From Blautia sp. (lineage in GTDB: Bacteria > Bacillota > Clostridia > Lachnospirales > Lachnospiraceae), in NCBI GenBank assembly GCA_022769545.1, contig JALEJS010000013.1, positions 124,001 to 188,000 of the forward strand: a stretch of 64,000 nucleotides of DNA. The letters run 5' to 3'. The notes beneath the pieces are model-generated. The model had not been told where the DNA came from, did no database searches, and worked only from the letters and a program-made list of their open reading frames with translations. Shown piece by piece: positions 1 through 8,520 of the stretch. Numbering within the stretch: the stretch's first letter is position 1; every line of letters starts with the position of its first letter. Made by a program: the position numbers and the translations under genes.

Positions 1-1
1 C

Positions 2-208
2 CTGGAAGAGCGGACCCTGCAGCAGGCAGTCCGCCGGGATATCGTCCGCTGCTATGCCCTGGAGGGACGTTATCCGGAAAGTCTGGAATACCTGAAAGAG
101 AATTACGGCCTGCATTATAACGAAGACCGTTTCTTTATTGACTATCATGCCATCGGCAGCAATCTCATGCCCGATGTCACCATCATCGACAGGAGGGCCG
201 CATCATGA
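2..208 (+). CDS. Pilus-operon protein, C-terminal fragment (5' end outside window)
   Basis: The frame is open from the window edge to a TGA at 206-208, giving about 68 residues with no start inside the window. The fragment contains the segment CYALEGRYPESLEYLKENYG and ends in a basic tail. It overlaps the next gene by ATGA, so it is translationally coupled to it. I infer a pseudopilin-like or accessory protein of the type IV pilus-like operon from context alone; I do not recognise a named family. The family could be settled only with the upstream sequence. Confidence 0.6.
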   Translation: MEERTLQQAVRRDIVRCYALEGRYPESLEYLKENYGLHYNEDRFFIDYHAIGSNLMPDVTIIDRRAAS

Positions 209-690
209 AGATTTCTCCGAAGCGACAGCACTCCATTGATCTGATTTTCCCCATTGCTCTTTTCTTCGTCTTTGCCGCTTCGGCACTGATGGTACTGATC
301 CTCGCTGCGGATCTGTACAGCAGTGCGGGAAAACAGCAGCAGAAAAAGGAAGAAATCTATACGCCTCTGTCCTATCTTTCTGAAAAAATCCGTCAGAATG
401 ACACCGGCGGAGCAATCAGAATCATCCGTCTGGAAGACACCGACTGTCTTTCCATTGCCGCAGACTACGACGGCACCGTTTATTACACTTATATTTATGC
501 TTTTGAAAACATGCTGAAAGAGCTGTTTGTCCCGGAACATGCCGATGTATCGCCAGGAAGCGGAACCGACCTCATGCCGGTACAGGACCTCCAGATGGAA
601 GAACTCTCCCCCGGCCTTTTCCGTTTCACGGCGGCAGACAGTGACCATCAGCAGGTATCGGTCATCATTGCACAAAGGAGTCAGCCATGA
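205..690 (+). CDS. DUF4860-type membrane protein of pilus-like operon
   Basis: 161 residues with one N-terminal membrane segment (about residues 11-35) and an extracytoplasmic remainder. The pattern YTYIYAFENMLKELFV after the first third matches what I remember of DUF4860 proteins, which accompany pilin-like genes in Lachnospiraceae. The ATG lies behind AGGAGG and overlaps the stop of the preceding gene; the 3' end overlaps the next gene by ATGA. The role is probably as a minor pseudopilin or assembly factor, inferred from context. No catalytic motif is visible. Confidence 0.7.
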   Translation: MKISPKRQHSIDLIFPIALFFVFAASALMVLILAADLYSSAGKQQQKKEEIYTPLSYLSEKIRQNDTGGAIRIIRLEDTDCLSIAADYDGTVYYTYIYAFENMLKELFVPEHADVSPGSGTDLMPVQDLQMEELSPGLFRFTAADSDHQQVSVIIAQRSQP

Positions 691-1232
691 AAAAAACATT
701 TCTTCTAAGCGGCAGGCGTTCCGGCCTTCTGCTGACAGAAATCATGATCGCGATCCTCTTTTTTTCCGTCATGAGTGCGCTCTGTCTCCAGGTGTTTGCA
801 CGTACTGCCGAACTGAACCGGCAGACCGATGCCCTGGAGCGGGGGATCTATGAAGCCGCTTCTGCTGCCGATCTGCTGAGCTGCGCCGCCCGGGACGACA
901 CCGGAATCCGGTGGCCGGACACGAACGAGGAAGTCCCCGGACAGACAGACTGGAAAAACCGCGGGGAGACCATGGCTTCTCTTGCGGAAATCCTGAAGCC
1001 TTATTCGGATCGGTGCACCGTTCTGGAAAACGAAATCCGGATTCCTCTGGATTCCTTTCGCCTGACGATCACGGTCACTGCCGAAAATTCCCGCATGCTT
1101 TGCTGTACACTGGACTTTTCCGATGATCCGTACGCCTCCCGAAAAGAAGAGGGCTCTTCCGGACCGATTTATCAGACCCGGACGCTGCTGTTCCGCCTTT
1201 GTCCATCGGAGGAAGGAGGCGATGACCTGTGA
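687..1232 (+). CDS. Prepilin-like protein with type IV N-terminal methylation motif
   Basis: 181 residues. A basic leader ends in Gly13, followed by LLLTE and a hydrophobic helix (about 14-36). This is the prepilin peptidase pattern G/xxxxE with Glu at +5, so cleavage after Gly13 is expected. The remainder has paired cysteines and looks like a minor pseudopilin head. The start follows AAAGGAG. No prepilin peptidase gene lies in the window, so processing must depend on genes upstream or elsewhere. Family identity beyond pseudopilin-like is uncertain. Confidence 0.7.
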   Translation: MKKTFLLSGRRSGLLLTEIMIAILFFSVMSALCLQVFARTAELNRQTDALERGIYEAASAADLLSCAARDDTGIRWPDTNEEVPGQTDWKNRGETMASLAEILKPYSDRCTVLENEIRIPLDSFRLTITVTAENSRMLCCTLDFSDDPYASRKEEGSSGPIYQTRTLLFRLCPSEEGGDDL

Positions 1233-1693
1233 AAAAAAGGCGCACCGGACCCGTCTCAAACATCGGAGGCGTCTCGCTTCTTATGACCTTCATCGTCCTC
1301 TGTCTGACGGTCTTTGCCGTGCTTTCCCTGTCCGACGCGGTCAGCGAAGCACACTATGTTCAGAAGCTTGCCGGGGCCCAGGATGCCGCTGCCCGTGCCT
1401 CAGAAGAGGCAACCCGCAGACTGCAGGAAATCTGTATGCTTCTGGAAACCGATCCCGGACGGCTGCTGCAGGAAAAAGGCCTCACGGTTGACTGTGAAGG
1501 TCCGGGGCCTGTCATCGCCTGGGACACCCCTGTGGACGACTCCACCATGCTTCACATAGAGCTCACTTTACCGGAAGGCACATCTCTTTCTTCCGGCCGG
1601 CCCGTCTCAGGGACGCCGCGGATCACCGCCTGGAAAAAGGTGCCATCCGCCGACTGGACTGCCGATCACTCTGTCACACTGCTACAACCATAA
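1229..1693 (+). CDS. Single-pass membrane protein of pilus-like operon, unknown family
   Basis: 154 residues starting with GTG, which overlaps the preceding TGA; GGAAGGAGG precedes it. A basic N-terminus leads into a membrane helix (about residues 13-36), and the adjacent segment is Ala/Glu-rich and probably helical. The architecture (short cytoplasmic tail, one helix, small outer domain) matches minor pilins or alignment proteins, but no prepilin cleavage motif is clear. The function is inferred only from its place between the prepilin-like protein and the PilT-like ATPase. Confidence 0.65.
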   Translation: MKKRRTGPVSNIGGVSLLMTFIVLCLTVFAVLSLSDAVSEAHYVQKLAGAQDAAARASEEATRRLQEICMLLETDPGRLLQEKGLTVDCEGPGPVIAWDTPVDDSTMLHIELTLPEGTSLSSGRPVSGTPRITAWKKVPSADWTADHSVTLLQP

Positions 1694-1706
1694 TCAGGAG
1701 GAAAAC

Positions 1707-2765
1707 ATGGACGCAAAAGAACTGCTGCAGCATGCCATAGACCGGAACGCTTCCGACATTTTTCTGGTTGCCGGTCTTCCCGCATCTGCCCGTATCGATC
1801 ATAAAATTGAACGCTATGATTCACAGAAGCTTCTGCCGGATGACACGCGGGAGCTGATCACCCAGATTTACGAAATGGCTGGAAACCGGTCCACCGAAAC
1901 ACTGATGCTTCACGGAGACGACGATTTCTCCTTTGCCATTCCCGGCCTGTCCCGCTTTCGCGTGAGTGCCTTTAAACAGCGCGGCAGCCTTTCTGCCGTC
2001 ATCCGTGTCATCTCCTTCCGGCTTCCGGATCCTTCCCGGCTGGGAATTCCGGAAAACATCATTGCACTGAACCGTTTTTCCAAAGGACTGGTTCTGGTGA
2101 CCGGCCCTGCGGGCAGCGGAAAATCCACCACACTGGCCTGCTTGATCGACGACATTAACAACCACCTGGAAAAACATGTCATCACGCTGGAGGATCCTCT
2201 GGAATTCCTGCACCGGCATAATAAGAGCATCGTCAGCCAGAGAGAAATCAATGTAGATACCGATAACTATGTCACCGCACTGCGTGCCGCACTCCGCCAG
2301 AGTCCGGATGTGATCCTTCTGGGAGAAATGCGGGATTATGAGACCATTCAGGTTGCCATGACAGCCGCTGAGACCGGCCACCTGATCTTCTCCACGCTGC
2401 ATACCATCGGAACCTCAAACACCATCAACCGGATCATTGACGTATTTCCGCCTGCTCAGCAGCATCAGATCGCCGTACAGCTGTCCATGGTTCTCAATGC
2501 GGTCGTCTCGCAGCAGCTGGTTCCTACGATCAGCGGCGGACTGGTTCCTGCCTTTGAGATCATGACCGTAAACCAGGCAATCCGGAACATGATCCGGGAT
2601 AATAAGATTCCGCAGATTGACGGTATGGTTTATTCCTCCTCCGGTGCAGACATGATTTCCATGGACGCCAGCCTGACACATCTGTACGAGAAGGGCATCA
2701 TCTCCCGGGATACCGCCCTGACCTATGCCACCAATCCGGATATGCTCTCCAGGAGGCTGAAATGA
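1707..2765 (+). CDS. pilT: PilT-like type IV pilus retraction ATPase
   Basis: 352 residues, the usual PilT length. Visible motifs are Walker A GPAGSGKST (about 133-141), the Asp box LEDPLEFLH (161-169), Walker B DVILLGEMRD (201-210) and the His box TAAETGHLIFSTLHT (219-233). In the family the hexamer powers pilus retraction at the inner face of the membrane. CAGGAGG precedes the ATG by about 6 bases, and the 3' end overlaps the next gene by ATGA. A PilB-type extension ATPase is not in the window but may lie upstream. The protein could instead be the only motor of a reduced pilus. Confidence 0.88.
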   Translation: MDAKELLQHAIDRNASDIFLVAGLPASARIDHKIERYDSQKLLPDDTRELITQIYEMAGNRSTETLMLHGDDDFSFAIPGLSRFRVSAFKQRGSLSAVIRVISFRLPDPSRLGIPENIIALNRFSKGLVLVTGPAGSGKSTTLACLIDDINNHLEKHVITLEDPLEFLHRHNKSIVSQREINVDTDNYVTALRAALRQSPDVILLGEMRDYETIQVAMTAAETGHLIFSTLHTIGTSNTINRIIDVFPPAQQHQIAVQLSMVLNAVVSQQLVPTISGGLVPAFEIMTVNQAIRNMIRDNKIPQIDGMVYSSSGADMISMDASLTHLYEKGIISRDTALTYATNPDMLSRRLK

Positions 2766-3430
2766 GTCCCGAAGGTACAGCCTGCATCCGGCTGAAACGG
2801 GAATATCTGAAAATTCCGACCGAAGACGGATATCTCTACGGAGGAAACCAGCGGACCTTCCGGGATGCACGGATCCGCACGGACGGCTGCGGGCTGATCG
2901 CTGCCGCCGATGTCCTCTGGTACCTCCGGGGCGAAAAAGCTCCGGTCTCTGAAGCACAGTATCAGGCATACGTTGCGAAGCTTCGTCCTCTTTTTCACTT
3001 TTTCCCCAACCACGGCATGCCTGGCTGGGCATTGTGCCGGGGCATGAACCGCGCGCTGCGTCAGTTCTCTCTTCCGTATCGGATCCGCTGGGGTGCCTTC
3101 CCGGTCACACGTTATGACGGTATTCTTGAGATGCTGCAGAATGACATTCCGGTCATCACAGCCATCGGGCCGAATTTCCCGAACCGCTCCGGCAAAAAAC
3201 CGGTGGTGTTTTACGAACGAAAAGACGACGGCTCCTTTGAAGCCGCCGCCGAAACCCGCGGTCATTATGTGGTGATCACCGGTGCCTGCAAGGGATGGCT
3301 GCGCATCTCCAGCTGGGGAAAAGAGTACTATATCCGCTGGAGTCAATTTGAACATTACGCAAGAAAACACAGCTTCTTTTTATTCACCAATGTCTGCCGG
3401 ATGACCGGACTGCGAAAAAAATCTTTATGA
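2762..3430 (+). CDS. Papain-fold (C39-like) putative cysteine peptidase
   Basis: 222 residues, no signal peptide. The N-terminal part has RTDGCGLIAAADVLWYL with Cys43, and the C-terminal part has RGHYVVITG with His168 followed by the strand RISSWGKEYYIRW, the order expected of a papain-like fold. The usual Asn/Asp third residue is not obvious; Ser183 or Ser184 lies near that place. It overlaps pilT by ATGA, so it is the last gene of the pilus-like operon. Cleavage of pilin or a bacteriocin-like substrate is only a guess. It lacks transporter domains, unlike true C39 exporters. Confidence 0.55.
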   Translation: MSPEGTACIRLKREYLKIPTEDGYLYGGNQRTFRDARIRTDGCGLIAAADVLWYLRGEKAPVSEAQYQAYVAKLRPLFHFFPNHGMPGWALCRGMNRALRQFSLPYRIRWGAFPVTRYDGILEMLQNDIPVITAIGPNFPNRSGKKPVVFYERKDDGSFEAAAETRGHYVVITGACKGWLRISSWGKEYYIRWSQFEHYARKHSFFLFTNVCRMTGLRKKSL

Positions 3431-3493
3431 TTTTCACTTTTTTTTCAATTTGTCATCACATTTTCTTCACATTTTATTGATAAAGTATGTTTC

Positions 3494-3605
3494 ATAGACA
3501 GGACAAGATCTTGTCTATAAAATTTTTCTTTTTCATACGCGCCGGTACGAAAGTACCGGCCTCCTTCCAAAATGTGTGAATGGCTGCCGGACCCCCTGGC
3601 AGCCA
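3494..3605. repeat. Three successive hairpins between convergent operons
   Basis: The convergent gap 3431-3663 holds no gene. It has three inverted repeats: ATAGACA/TGTCTAT (3494-3500 and 3512-3518), followed by AAAATTTTT and able to act as a weak terminator for the pilus-like operon; GCCGGTAC-GAAA-GTACCGGC (3541-3560), a perfect 8-bp stem with a GNRA loop; and TGGCTGCC/GGCAGCCA (3581-3605). Only the first has a T-run. Confidence 0.55.
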
Positions 3606-3667
3606 TTTCTGATTTCTGATAAACCCGTTGTATTCCTTTCTGATTTCTGAAACTCCGGTTGTATTAT
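3606..3667. repeat. Two 31-bp imperfect tandem repeats after a stop codon
   Basis: The 14-mer TTTCTGATTTCTGA occurs exactly at 3606-3619 and 3637-3650. Each copy is followed by a related 17-base segment ending near TTGTATT, giving a period of 31. The second copy reaches the stop codon of the minus-strand radical SAM gene, so the array is its immediate 3' flank. Confidence 0.6.
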
Positions 3668-4572
3668 ACTCCTTCAAAATCGAATTCCGGAATAAAGCTT
3701 TCCTCTGCCGTCTCCCCTTCCTGAGTGTACGCATTGACAATTCCCAGCGAAATGGCATAGTCCAGCACCTTATTGTACTCTCTCCCGGTGACTCTTCGGT
3801 TCAGTTCCGGAAATTTTTCCTGCGGGTAAACCGGTGTATACTGATTCATGATGCTGATCATAATGTCGTCACCGAAGGTCCGATACAGGTATTCCAGCAC
3901 TTTCCGGGAATTTGTGGTATGCCCCGGAAGGATCAGATGCCGCACGATCATCCCCTTTCTGGCATACCCTTTCGCATCCAGCTTCGGCGGTCCCACCTGG
4001 CGGAACATCTCTGCCAGCGCCCTTTTCACCACCTCCGGATAGTCCGGTGCATGGGAAAACGCCTCTGCCAGCGATGCCTCCATATATTTGCAGTCCGGAA
4101 GATAGATGTCCACATATCCCTCCAGCAGGCGGAGGATTTCCGGACGCTCATAGCCACTGGTATTATAGACCACCGGCAGCTTCATTCCGCGGGCTTTCGC
4201 CCCTTCCAGCGCCGTCAGAATCTGCGGAACATACTGGGTCCCGGTCACAAGATTGATATTGGCCGCACCTTTCTGCTCCAGCTCCAGAAAAATATCTGCC
4301 AGCCGTTCCACGGTAATCGCCTTTCCCTGCCGGCCAAGGGCAATTTCCCTGTTCTGACAGTAAATACACCGAAGGCCACAGCCGGTAAAAAACACGGTGC
4401 CCGAGCCCCGCGTCCCGGAAATACAGGGTTCCTCCCACATGTGAAGCGCCGCCCGTGCAAGGCGCAGCGTACCGTCCATCCCGCAGTATCCGGTCTTTCC
4501 CCGGCTTCTGTCCGCCCTGCAGCTGCGGGGACACAGCCGGCAGGGTTCTGTCATGATCCCGTTTTCCTGCAT
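3664..4572 (-). CDS. Radical SAM protein, PflA-like
   Basis: 302 residues. Cysteines in CRLCPRSC near the N-terminus are followed by the radical SAM cluster motif GCGLRCIYCQNREIALG (CxxxCxxC-type), then SAM-fold segments such as NLVTGTQYVPQI. This matches the putative pyruvate formate-lyase activating enzyme family related to AmmeMemoRadiSam proteins; the real substrate is unknown. The ATG at 4572 is 5 bases after the stop of the upstream aldo/keto reductase, so they form one operon. An internal ATG at 4554 is an alternative start with AGGA 11 bases upstream. Confidence 0.8.
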   Translation of the reverse strand: MQENGIMTEPCRLCPRSCRADRSRGKTGYCGMDGTLRLARAALHMWEEPCISGTRGSGTVFFTGCGLRCIYCQNREIALGRQGKAITVERLADIFLELEQKGAANINLVTGTQYVPQILTALEGAKARGMKLPVVYNTSGYERPEILRLLEGYVDIYLPDCKYMEASLAEAFSHAPDYPEVVKRALAEMFRQVGPPKLDAKGYARKGMIVRHLILPGHTTNSRKVLEYLYRTFGDDIMISIMNQYTPVYPQEKFPELNRRVTGREYNKVLDYAISLGIVNAYTQEGETAEESFIPEFDFEGV

Positions 4573-4577
4573 GATGC

Positions 4578-5726
4578 CTATCGGGAAAACAGCTCTCTCG
4601 TTTTTTCCATGCGGGAGATGACCGGCACCCCAAAGGGACAGCGCTCCTCACATCCGCCGCAGGCGAGGCAGTCCTGCGCGTTTGCATTCAGCTGCTCATA
4701 ATGGGCCCGCAGGGAAGCCGGTACCTCTTTCTGCATCGTCGCAAGATCATACAGTTTATTCACCATCGCGATATCGATATTTGCGGGACAGGGTGCACAG
4801 TGCCCGCAATAGGTACACTGCGCCGCACCAAAGGCATGCTTCGGTGCCTTTGCCAGCACACTGGCATAATCCTTTTCCTCCTGTGTGGCCGTCTCGTATG
4901 CCACCGCCGCCCGCACATGCTCCGGCGTGTCATAGCCAACCATCACACTTGCCACCGCCGGACGTGTAAGGGCATAATGCAGGCACTGCACCGGAGTCAG
5001 CGCCACGCCGAAGGGTGAGGTATGTGCGTGGAACAGACGTCCTCCCGCATAGCCCTTCATCACGGTGATTCCCACATTTTCCTGCTCACATACGCGGTAA
5101 AACTCTTCTCTTTCCGGAGCAATTCCGCCCAGCGCCTCATCATACTGCTCTGCAAAGAGATCATCCAGCTGCTCTGTCGCAGGCATCAGATCAAAGGCCG
5201 GATTGACGCTGAACAGTATCATCTCTATTTCTCCGGACTTTGCAGCCATCTTTGCCACATTGGGATTGTGAGAGCTCATGCCGATGTGACGGATCACACC
5301 GTCTTTTTTCAGCTGGCGCACGTATTCGATAAACGGACCGTTCATGATTTTCTCATATTCCTTCGCCTCATCCACAAAATGAATCATCCCCAGATCGATG
5401 TAATCCGTCTGAAGGCGGTCCAGAAGATCCTGAAAGGCAATCTTTACCTGATCCAGGTCTCTGGTCCGCACGTACTGTCCGTTCTGCCAGGTGGAGCCCA
5501 GATGTCCCTGAATGATCCATTTTTCTCTGTGTCCTTTGATTGCCAGCCCGATGTTGGAGCGCACCTTCGGCTCCGACATCCAGCAGTCCAGGATATTGAT
5601 TCCTTCTTTTTCGCAGGCAAGAATGACTTCGCGCACTTCTTCTGTATTGTGACGCTCCAGCCACTCTCCGCCCAGTCCGATCTCGCTGACGGACAGGCCT
5701 GTCTTTCCCAGTGTTCTGTATTTCAT
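4578..5726 (-). CDS. Aldo/keto reductase with C-terminal 4Fe-4S ferredoxin domain
   Basis: 382 residues. The N-terminal TIM barrel begins MKYRTLGKTGLSVSEIGLGG, the classic aldo/keto reductase opening. The C-terminal third carries two iron-sulfur cysteine groups, CTYCGHCAPCP and CLACGGCEERCPFG. Such proteins are predicted NAD(P)H or ferredoxin-linked oxidoreductases; the substrate is unknown. I place the start at the ATG at 5726, with AAGGA about 10 bases upstream, rather than at a GTG three codons earlier. It is transcribed with the downstream radical SAM gene. Confidence 0.87.
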   Translation of the reverse strand: MKYRTLGKTGLSVSEIGLGGEWLERHNTEEVREVILACEKEGINILDCWMSEPKVRSNIGLAIKGHREKWIIQGHLGSTWQNGQYVRTRDLDQVKIAFQDLLDRLQTDYIDLGMIHFVDEAKEYEKIMNGPFIEYVRQLKKDGVIRHIGMSSHNPNVAKMAAKSGEIEMILFSVNPAFDLMPATEQLDDLFAEQYDEALGGIAPEREEFYRVCEQENVGITVMKGYAGGRLFHAHTSPFGVALTPVQCLHYALTRPAVASVMVGYDTPEHVRAAVAYETATQEEKDYASVLAKAPKHAFGAAQCTYCGHCAPCPANIDIAMVNKLYDLATMQKEVPASLRAHYEQLNANAQDCLACGGCEERCPFGVPVISRMEKTRELFSR

Positions 5727-5844
5727 ATCCTCCACATCCTTTCCGGATCTGCCTGCCGGACCCTTTGTGTCCGGTTTTTTCTGTCACAGTCAGATCCCTT
5801 TATCGCCAAGACTCACTGCCGTTCGACTTGAACTTCGATACCTC

Positions 5845-5874
5845 ATTATTTCACATTCCGCACTGCCTTGTCAA
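5845..5874 (-). promoter_or_regulatory. Sigma-A-type promoter for aldo/keto reductase operon
   Basis: On the minus strand TTGACA (5874-5869) is followed after 18 bases by AATAAT (5850-5845). The -35 is perfect and the -10 moderate. The predicted leader is about 110 bases to the ATG at 5726. Confidence 0.55.
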
Positions 5875-5923
5875 CGTATCCCCGGCTTCTCATATTTTTT
5901 CTGCTTTCCTGCTTTCCTGCTTT

Positions 5924-6655
5924 TCATACTTCTTTCATGATCTCGCGCTTCAGCTTTTTCATGATTTTCTTTTCCAGTCTGGAAATATAGGACTGGGAAA
6001 TTCCCAGCAGGTCTGCCACTTCCTTCTGTGTCTTTTCCCGGCCGTCACCGGAGCCGATGCCAAACCGCAGCCGGATGATCAGCTGTTCCCTGGAGGACAG
6101 TCTCGCGATCGCCTTCAGAAGAAGTGCGATCTCCACTTCGTCCTCCATTTTGCGGGAAATCACATCGTCATCGGTGCCCAGGATATCCGACAGAAGAAGC
6201 TCGTTGCCGTCCCAGTCCACATTGAGCGGTTCATCAATGGATACCTCCAGCCTTGTCTTCGTATTTCGCCTCAGATACATCAGGATCTCATTTTCGATGC
6301 ATCTGGAAGCGTATGTGGCCAGTTTTATTTTTTTCACCGGATTGTAGGTGTTGATCGCCTTGATCAGGCCGATGGTTCCGATGGAAATCAGATCCTCCAC
6401 TCCCACTCCCGTATTGTCAAATTTTTTTGCAATGTACACCACCAGACGCAGATTGTGCTCGATCAGCGTGGCCTTTGCCTCATTTTTCTGATCTGATTCC
6501 AGCCCCCGGATCGCCACAGCCTCCGCCGCCGGCTCCAGCGGAACCGGCAGGACATCGCTTCCGCCGATATAATAGATTGCCTTTTTCCCCGGCCAGATCA
6601 GATGCGAAAAGACCGGTGTATTCTTATCCGCAGATAATGCCTGCATCCCATTCAT
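5924..6655 (-). CDS. sigE: Sporulation sigma factor E, pro-form
   Basis: 243 residues, close to B. subtilis SigE along regions 2-4: [52 protein letters not shown] and the terminal helix-turn-helix [20 protein letters not shown]. The first 28 residues form a pro-sequence ending AIY before [12 protein letters not shown], matching the known cleavage point in pro-SigE. SigE runs early mother-cell gene expression after SpoIIGA removes the pro-peptide at the septum. The ATG lies behind GGGGGA, 14 bases after spoIIGA, so the pair forms the spoIIG operon. Confidence 0.97.
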   Translation of the reverse strand: MNGMQALSADKNTPVFSHLIWPGKKAIYYIGGSDVLPVPLEPAAEAVAIRGLESDQKNEAKATLIEHNLRLVVYIAKKFDNTGVGVEDLISIGTIGLIKAINTYNPVKKIKLATYASRCIENEILMYLRRNTKTRLEVSIDEPLNVDWDGNELLLSDILGTDDDVISRKMEDEVEIALLLKAIARLSSREQLIIRLRFGIGSGDGREKTQKEVADLLGISQSYISRLEKKIMKKLKREIMKEV

Positions 6656-6669
6656 ATATGCATCCCCCT

Positions 6670-7515
6670 TTATAATAATCTGGAATTCAGAAGTACTTCG
6701 TACTCTTTTCCCAAAGCAAAGGGCTCAGCTGTCAGCGCGAATACCGGTCTGTATACATGAACCGCTTCCTTTGGAGCGTGAATCAGAAGATCATCCAAGG
6801 TAACTTCCAGCAGTATCCCTTTTTTCTCCATTGCCGCAAACGGAATGAAACGGGGCTGCAGACATGTCAGTTCCGTATTTTCCCATCCATCCGGTTCCGC
6901 AGACAGATTTTTCAGCAGCTTCAGGGTATCCTCCGAAATCACTCCGCTAAGAGCATCCGCCTGCAATACAGAAACGGGCTGCTGATTCATCGGATCTGTG
7001 AGCAGATTCCCGGTGTCATAATACCCGCAGAGTTTTTTTACCGTTCCCCGAAAAGCGATGGTAACCGGACAGATATGCGGTCTCTGCCTGCATATTCTGT
7101 CGGCTGCGTGTGTGATCCATACTTCAGATACCCCGGCCAGAACAAAGCACAGGACAAAGGATCTGATCCCGAAGGGATGCTGATTTTCCACAGCTTCCAG
7201 AATTCCTCCAAACAAAAACGCCGCCGTATACAGCGCCGTCAATGCTTTCAATCTGAAACTGATTTTTTCCTTTGAAAAAACGATCCAAATCATACATACT
7301 GCACAGCATCCATGAAGAGCACTTCTCAAAACCGGAGCCATATTCCGGCCGGCCAGCATAAGCAGGCAGGAAAAAGCCGCTCCAAAGGCGGATGCCGCCG
7401 CACATCTTACGTATCTCTTTCTGCATCTCAGCACATTTCCAACAATCCGCAGCAGCAGATAGTCTACAAGTAAATTTGTCAGAAAGACTCTATCTATGTA
7501 TACAACCTGATACAT
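6670..7515 (-). CDS. spoIIGA: SpoIIGA, pro-sigma-E processing aspartic protease
   Basis: 281 residues. The N-terminal half is hydrophobic with about five membrane segments (starting [20 protein letters not shown]); the C-terminal half holds the aspartic protease motif YYDTGN (Asp167-Thr168-Gly169). In the family a membrane-embedded dimer cleaves pro-SigE after the forespore SpoIIR signal. I start at the ATG at 7515, behind GGGAGG, not at an upstream in-frame ATG that lies inside the promoter. It is followed at once by sigE. The start region sits inside an unusual promoter/terminator overlap described separately. Confidence 0.95.
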   Translation of the reverse strand: MYQVVYIDRVFLTNLLVDYLLLRIVGNVLRCRKRYVRCAAASAFGAAFSCLLMLAGRNMAPVLRSALHGCCAVCMIWIVFSKEKISFRLKALTALYTAAFLFGGILEAVENQHPFGIRSFVLCFVLAGVSEVWITHAADRICRQRPHICPVTIAFRGTVKKLCGYYDTGNLLTDPMNQQPVSVLQADALSGVISEDTLKLLKNLSAEPDGWENTELTCLQPRFIPFAAMEKKGILLEVTLDDLLIHAPKEAVHVYRPVFALTAEPFALGKEYEVLLNSRLL

Positions 7516-7524
7516 AAATAAAAA

Positions 7525-7586
7525 ACCTCCCGCCACCTGTAACTTCTTCACTTTGGTAAGTGAGTTCATTATAGGTGACGGGAGGT
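7525..7586 (-). terminator. Terminator hairpin overlapping spoIIGA leader and SD
   Basis: Read on the minus strand, ACCTCCCG-U-CACCU-A-UAA (7586-7569) pairs with UUA-C-AGGUG-G-CGGGAGGU (7542-7525), with one wobble and one mismatch, and is followed by TTTTTTATTT. The loop holds a small TCACTT/AAGTGA hairpin. The structure would end transcripts coming from aroD and bury the GGGAGG of spoIIGA. A transcript from the spoIIGA promoter lacks the 5' arm. Confidence 0.75.
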
Positions 7587-7632
7587 GCATTTTTTGTCAA
7601 ACGGAGTCGTCGAAACACCAGAACCTGTCGTA
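7568..7632 (-). promoter_or_regulatory. spoIIG-type promoter with wide spacer and Spo0A-box-like sites
   Basis: On the minus strand TTGACA (7600-7595) and TATAAT (7573-7568) are both perfect but 21 bases apart, the abnormal spacing known for the B. subtilis spoIIG promoter that needs Spo0A. Three 6-of-7 matches to the 0A box TGTCGAA lie on the plus strand at 7595-7601, 7608-7614 and 7626-7632. The first overlaps the -35. Spo0A control is inferred from this layout. Confidence 0.75.
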
Positions 7633-7664
7633 AAAAAGCGACACCATTGTTCTTTCCCGGTCAA

Positions 7665-8432
7665 TTATTCACTGATTTTTTCATGGAACGCCAGCAATTC
7701 CTCACGAAGGATCCCGATGGGGAACTGGCCCGGCGCAGACGAGGCCCCTACCACCCCGAAGGTGACCGCGGAGCCGAATTTTTCTCCCTGCAGCCTGCTG
7801 ATTCCTCCCATCTCTCCCATGGACATGGAAATCAGCGGCTTCCGGCAGGTTTTCTGCATCTGTTCGGTGGCCTGCATGATTGCCGACACATCTGCCGGTT
7901 TCCGTGGCATGACTGCGATTTTCAGGATATCCGCTCCCGTCTGATCCATCACACGGAAACGTTCCAGAAGCATCTGCGTCTCCTGTGTTTTTTCAAAATC
8001 ATGGGAGGATGCGATCACACGGACGCCGGTTCTTTGTATCTGCCGGATCAGTTCTTTTTTTTCTTCTTCCCGGCCGAATACCTGGACATCAATGAGATCC
8101 GCACAGCCGCTCCCGGCAGCATCCAGACAGCACTGTCTGTACTGCTCCATGGAAAGCGAGATCTGTCCTCCTTCTTCCTTCGTGCGGATGGTAAAGATCA
8201 GCGGCAGCTGTTCCAGTATCTCGCCCAGCTTCTTCAGAACCGGCAAAAGCCCTCCCGGCTGCAGAAGATTTTCAAAATAATCCGCGCGCCACTCTGCCAG
8301 GTCCGCTCCTGCGTCCACTGCCGCTTCTGCCTCCCGGCAGATCTCTTCTTCGGTGCTCCCGGTGATGGGCACACAGATTTTGGGAATCCCTTCTCCGATG
8401 GCTGTATCCTTTATCAAAATCGGACTGGTCAT
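7665..8432 (-). CDS. aroD: Type I 3-dehydroquinate dehydratase
   Basis: 255 residues. The enzyme converts 3-dehydroquinate to 3-dehydroshikimate through a Schiff base. Conserved features are EWRADYFE (47-54), the catalytic His in VIASSHDFEKT (His144) and the Schiff-base Lys in ILKIAVMP (Lys171). The ATG follows AAGGAG. It is divergent from aroE, the next enzyme of the shikimate pathway, across an 88-base gap. Downstream a strong hairpin separates it from spoIIGA. Confidence 0.96.
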   Translation of the reverse strand: MTSPILIKDTAIGEGIPKICVPITGSTEEEICREAEAAVDAGADLAEWRADYFENLLQPGGLLPVLKKLGEILEQLPLIFTIRTKEEGGQISLSMEQYRQCCLDAAGSGCADLIDVQVFGREEEKKELIRQIQRTGVRVIASSHDFEKTQETQMLLERFRVMDQTGADILKIAVMPRKPADVSAIMQATEQMQKTCRKPLISMSMGEMGGISRLQGEKFGSAVTFGVVGASSAPGQFPIGILREELLAFHEKISE

Positions 8433-8435
8433 TTC

Positions 8436-8464
8436 TTGACATCTCCTTACTGGTAAAATAAAAT
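8436..8464 (+). promoter_or_regulatory. Sigma-A promoter for aroE
   Basis: TTGACA (8436-8441), a 17-base spacer and TAAAAT (8459-8464). The -35 lies just ahead of the aroD start and overlaps the aroD ribosome-site region on the other strand, so the two genes cannot easily be fully active together. The predicted aroE leader is about 50 bases. Confidence 0.65.
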
Positions 8465-8520
8465 ATTGTTGATATTAACCTGACATCATGATGTTGGGGT
8501 CTCATACAGGAGGTATTTTT

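Noticed and set aside
5812-5832. AAGTCGAACG similar to the start of 16S rRNA
   Set aside because: Only about ten bases match, and flanking sequence shows no rRNA similarity.
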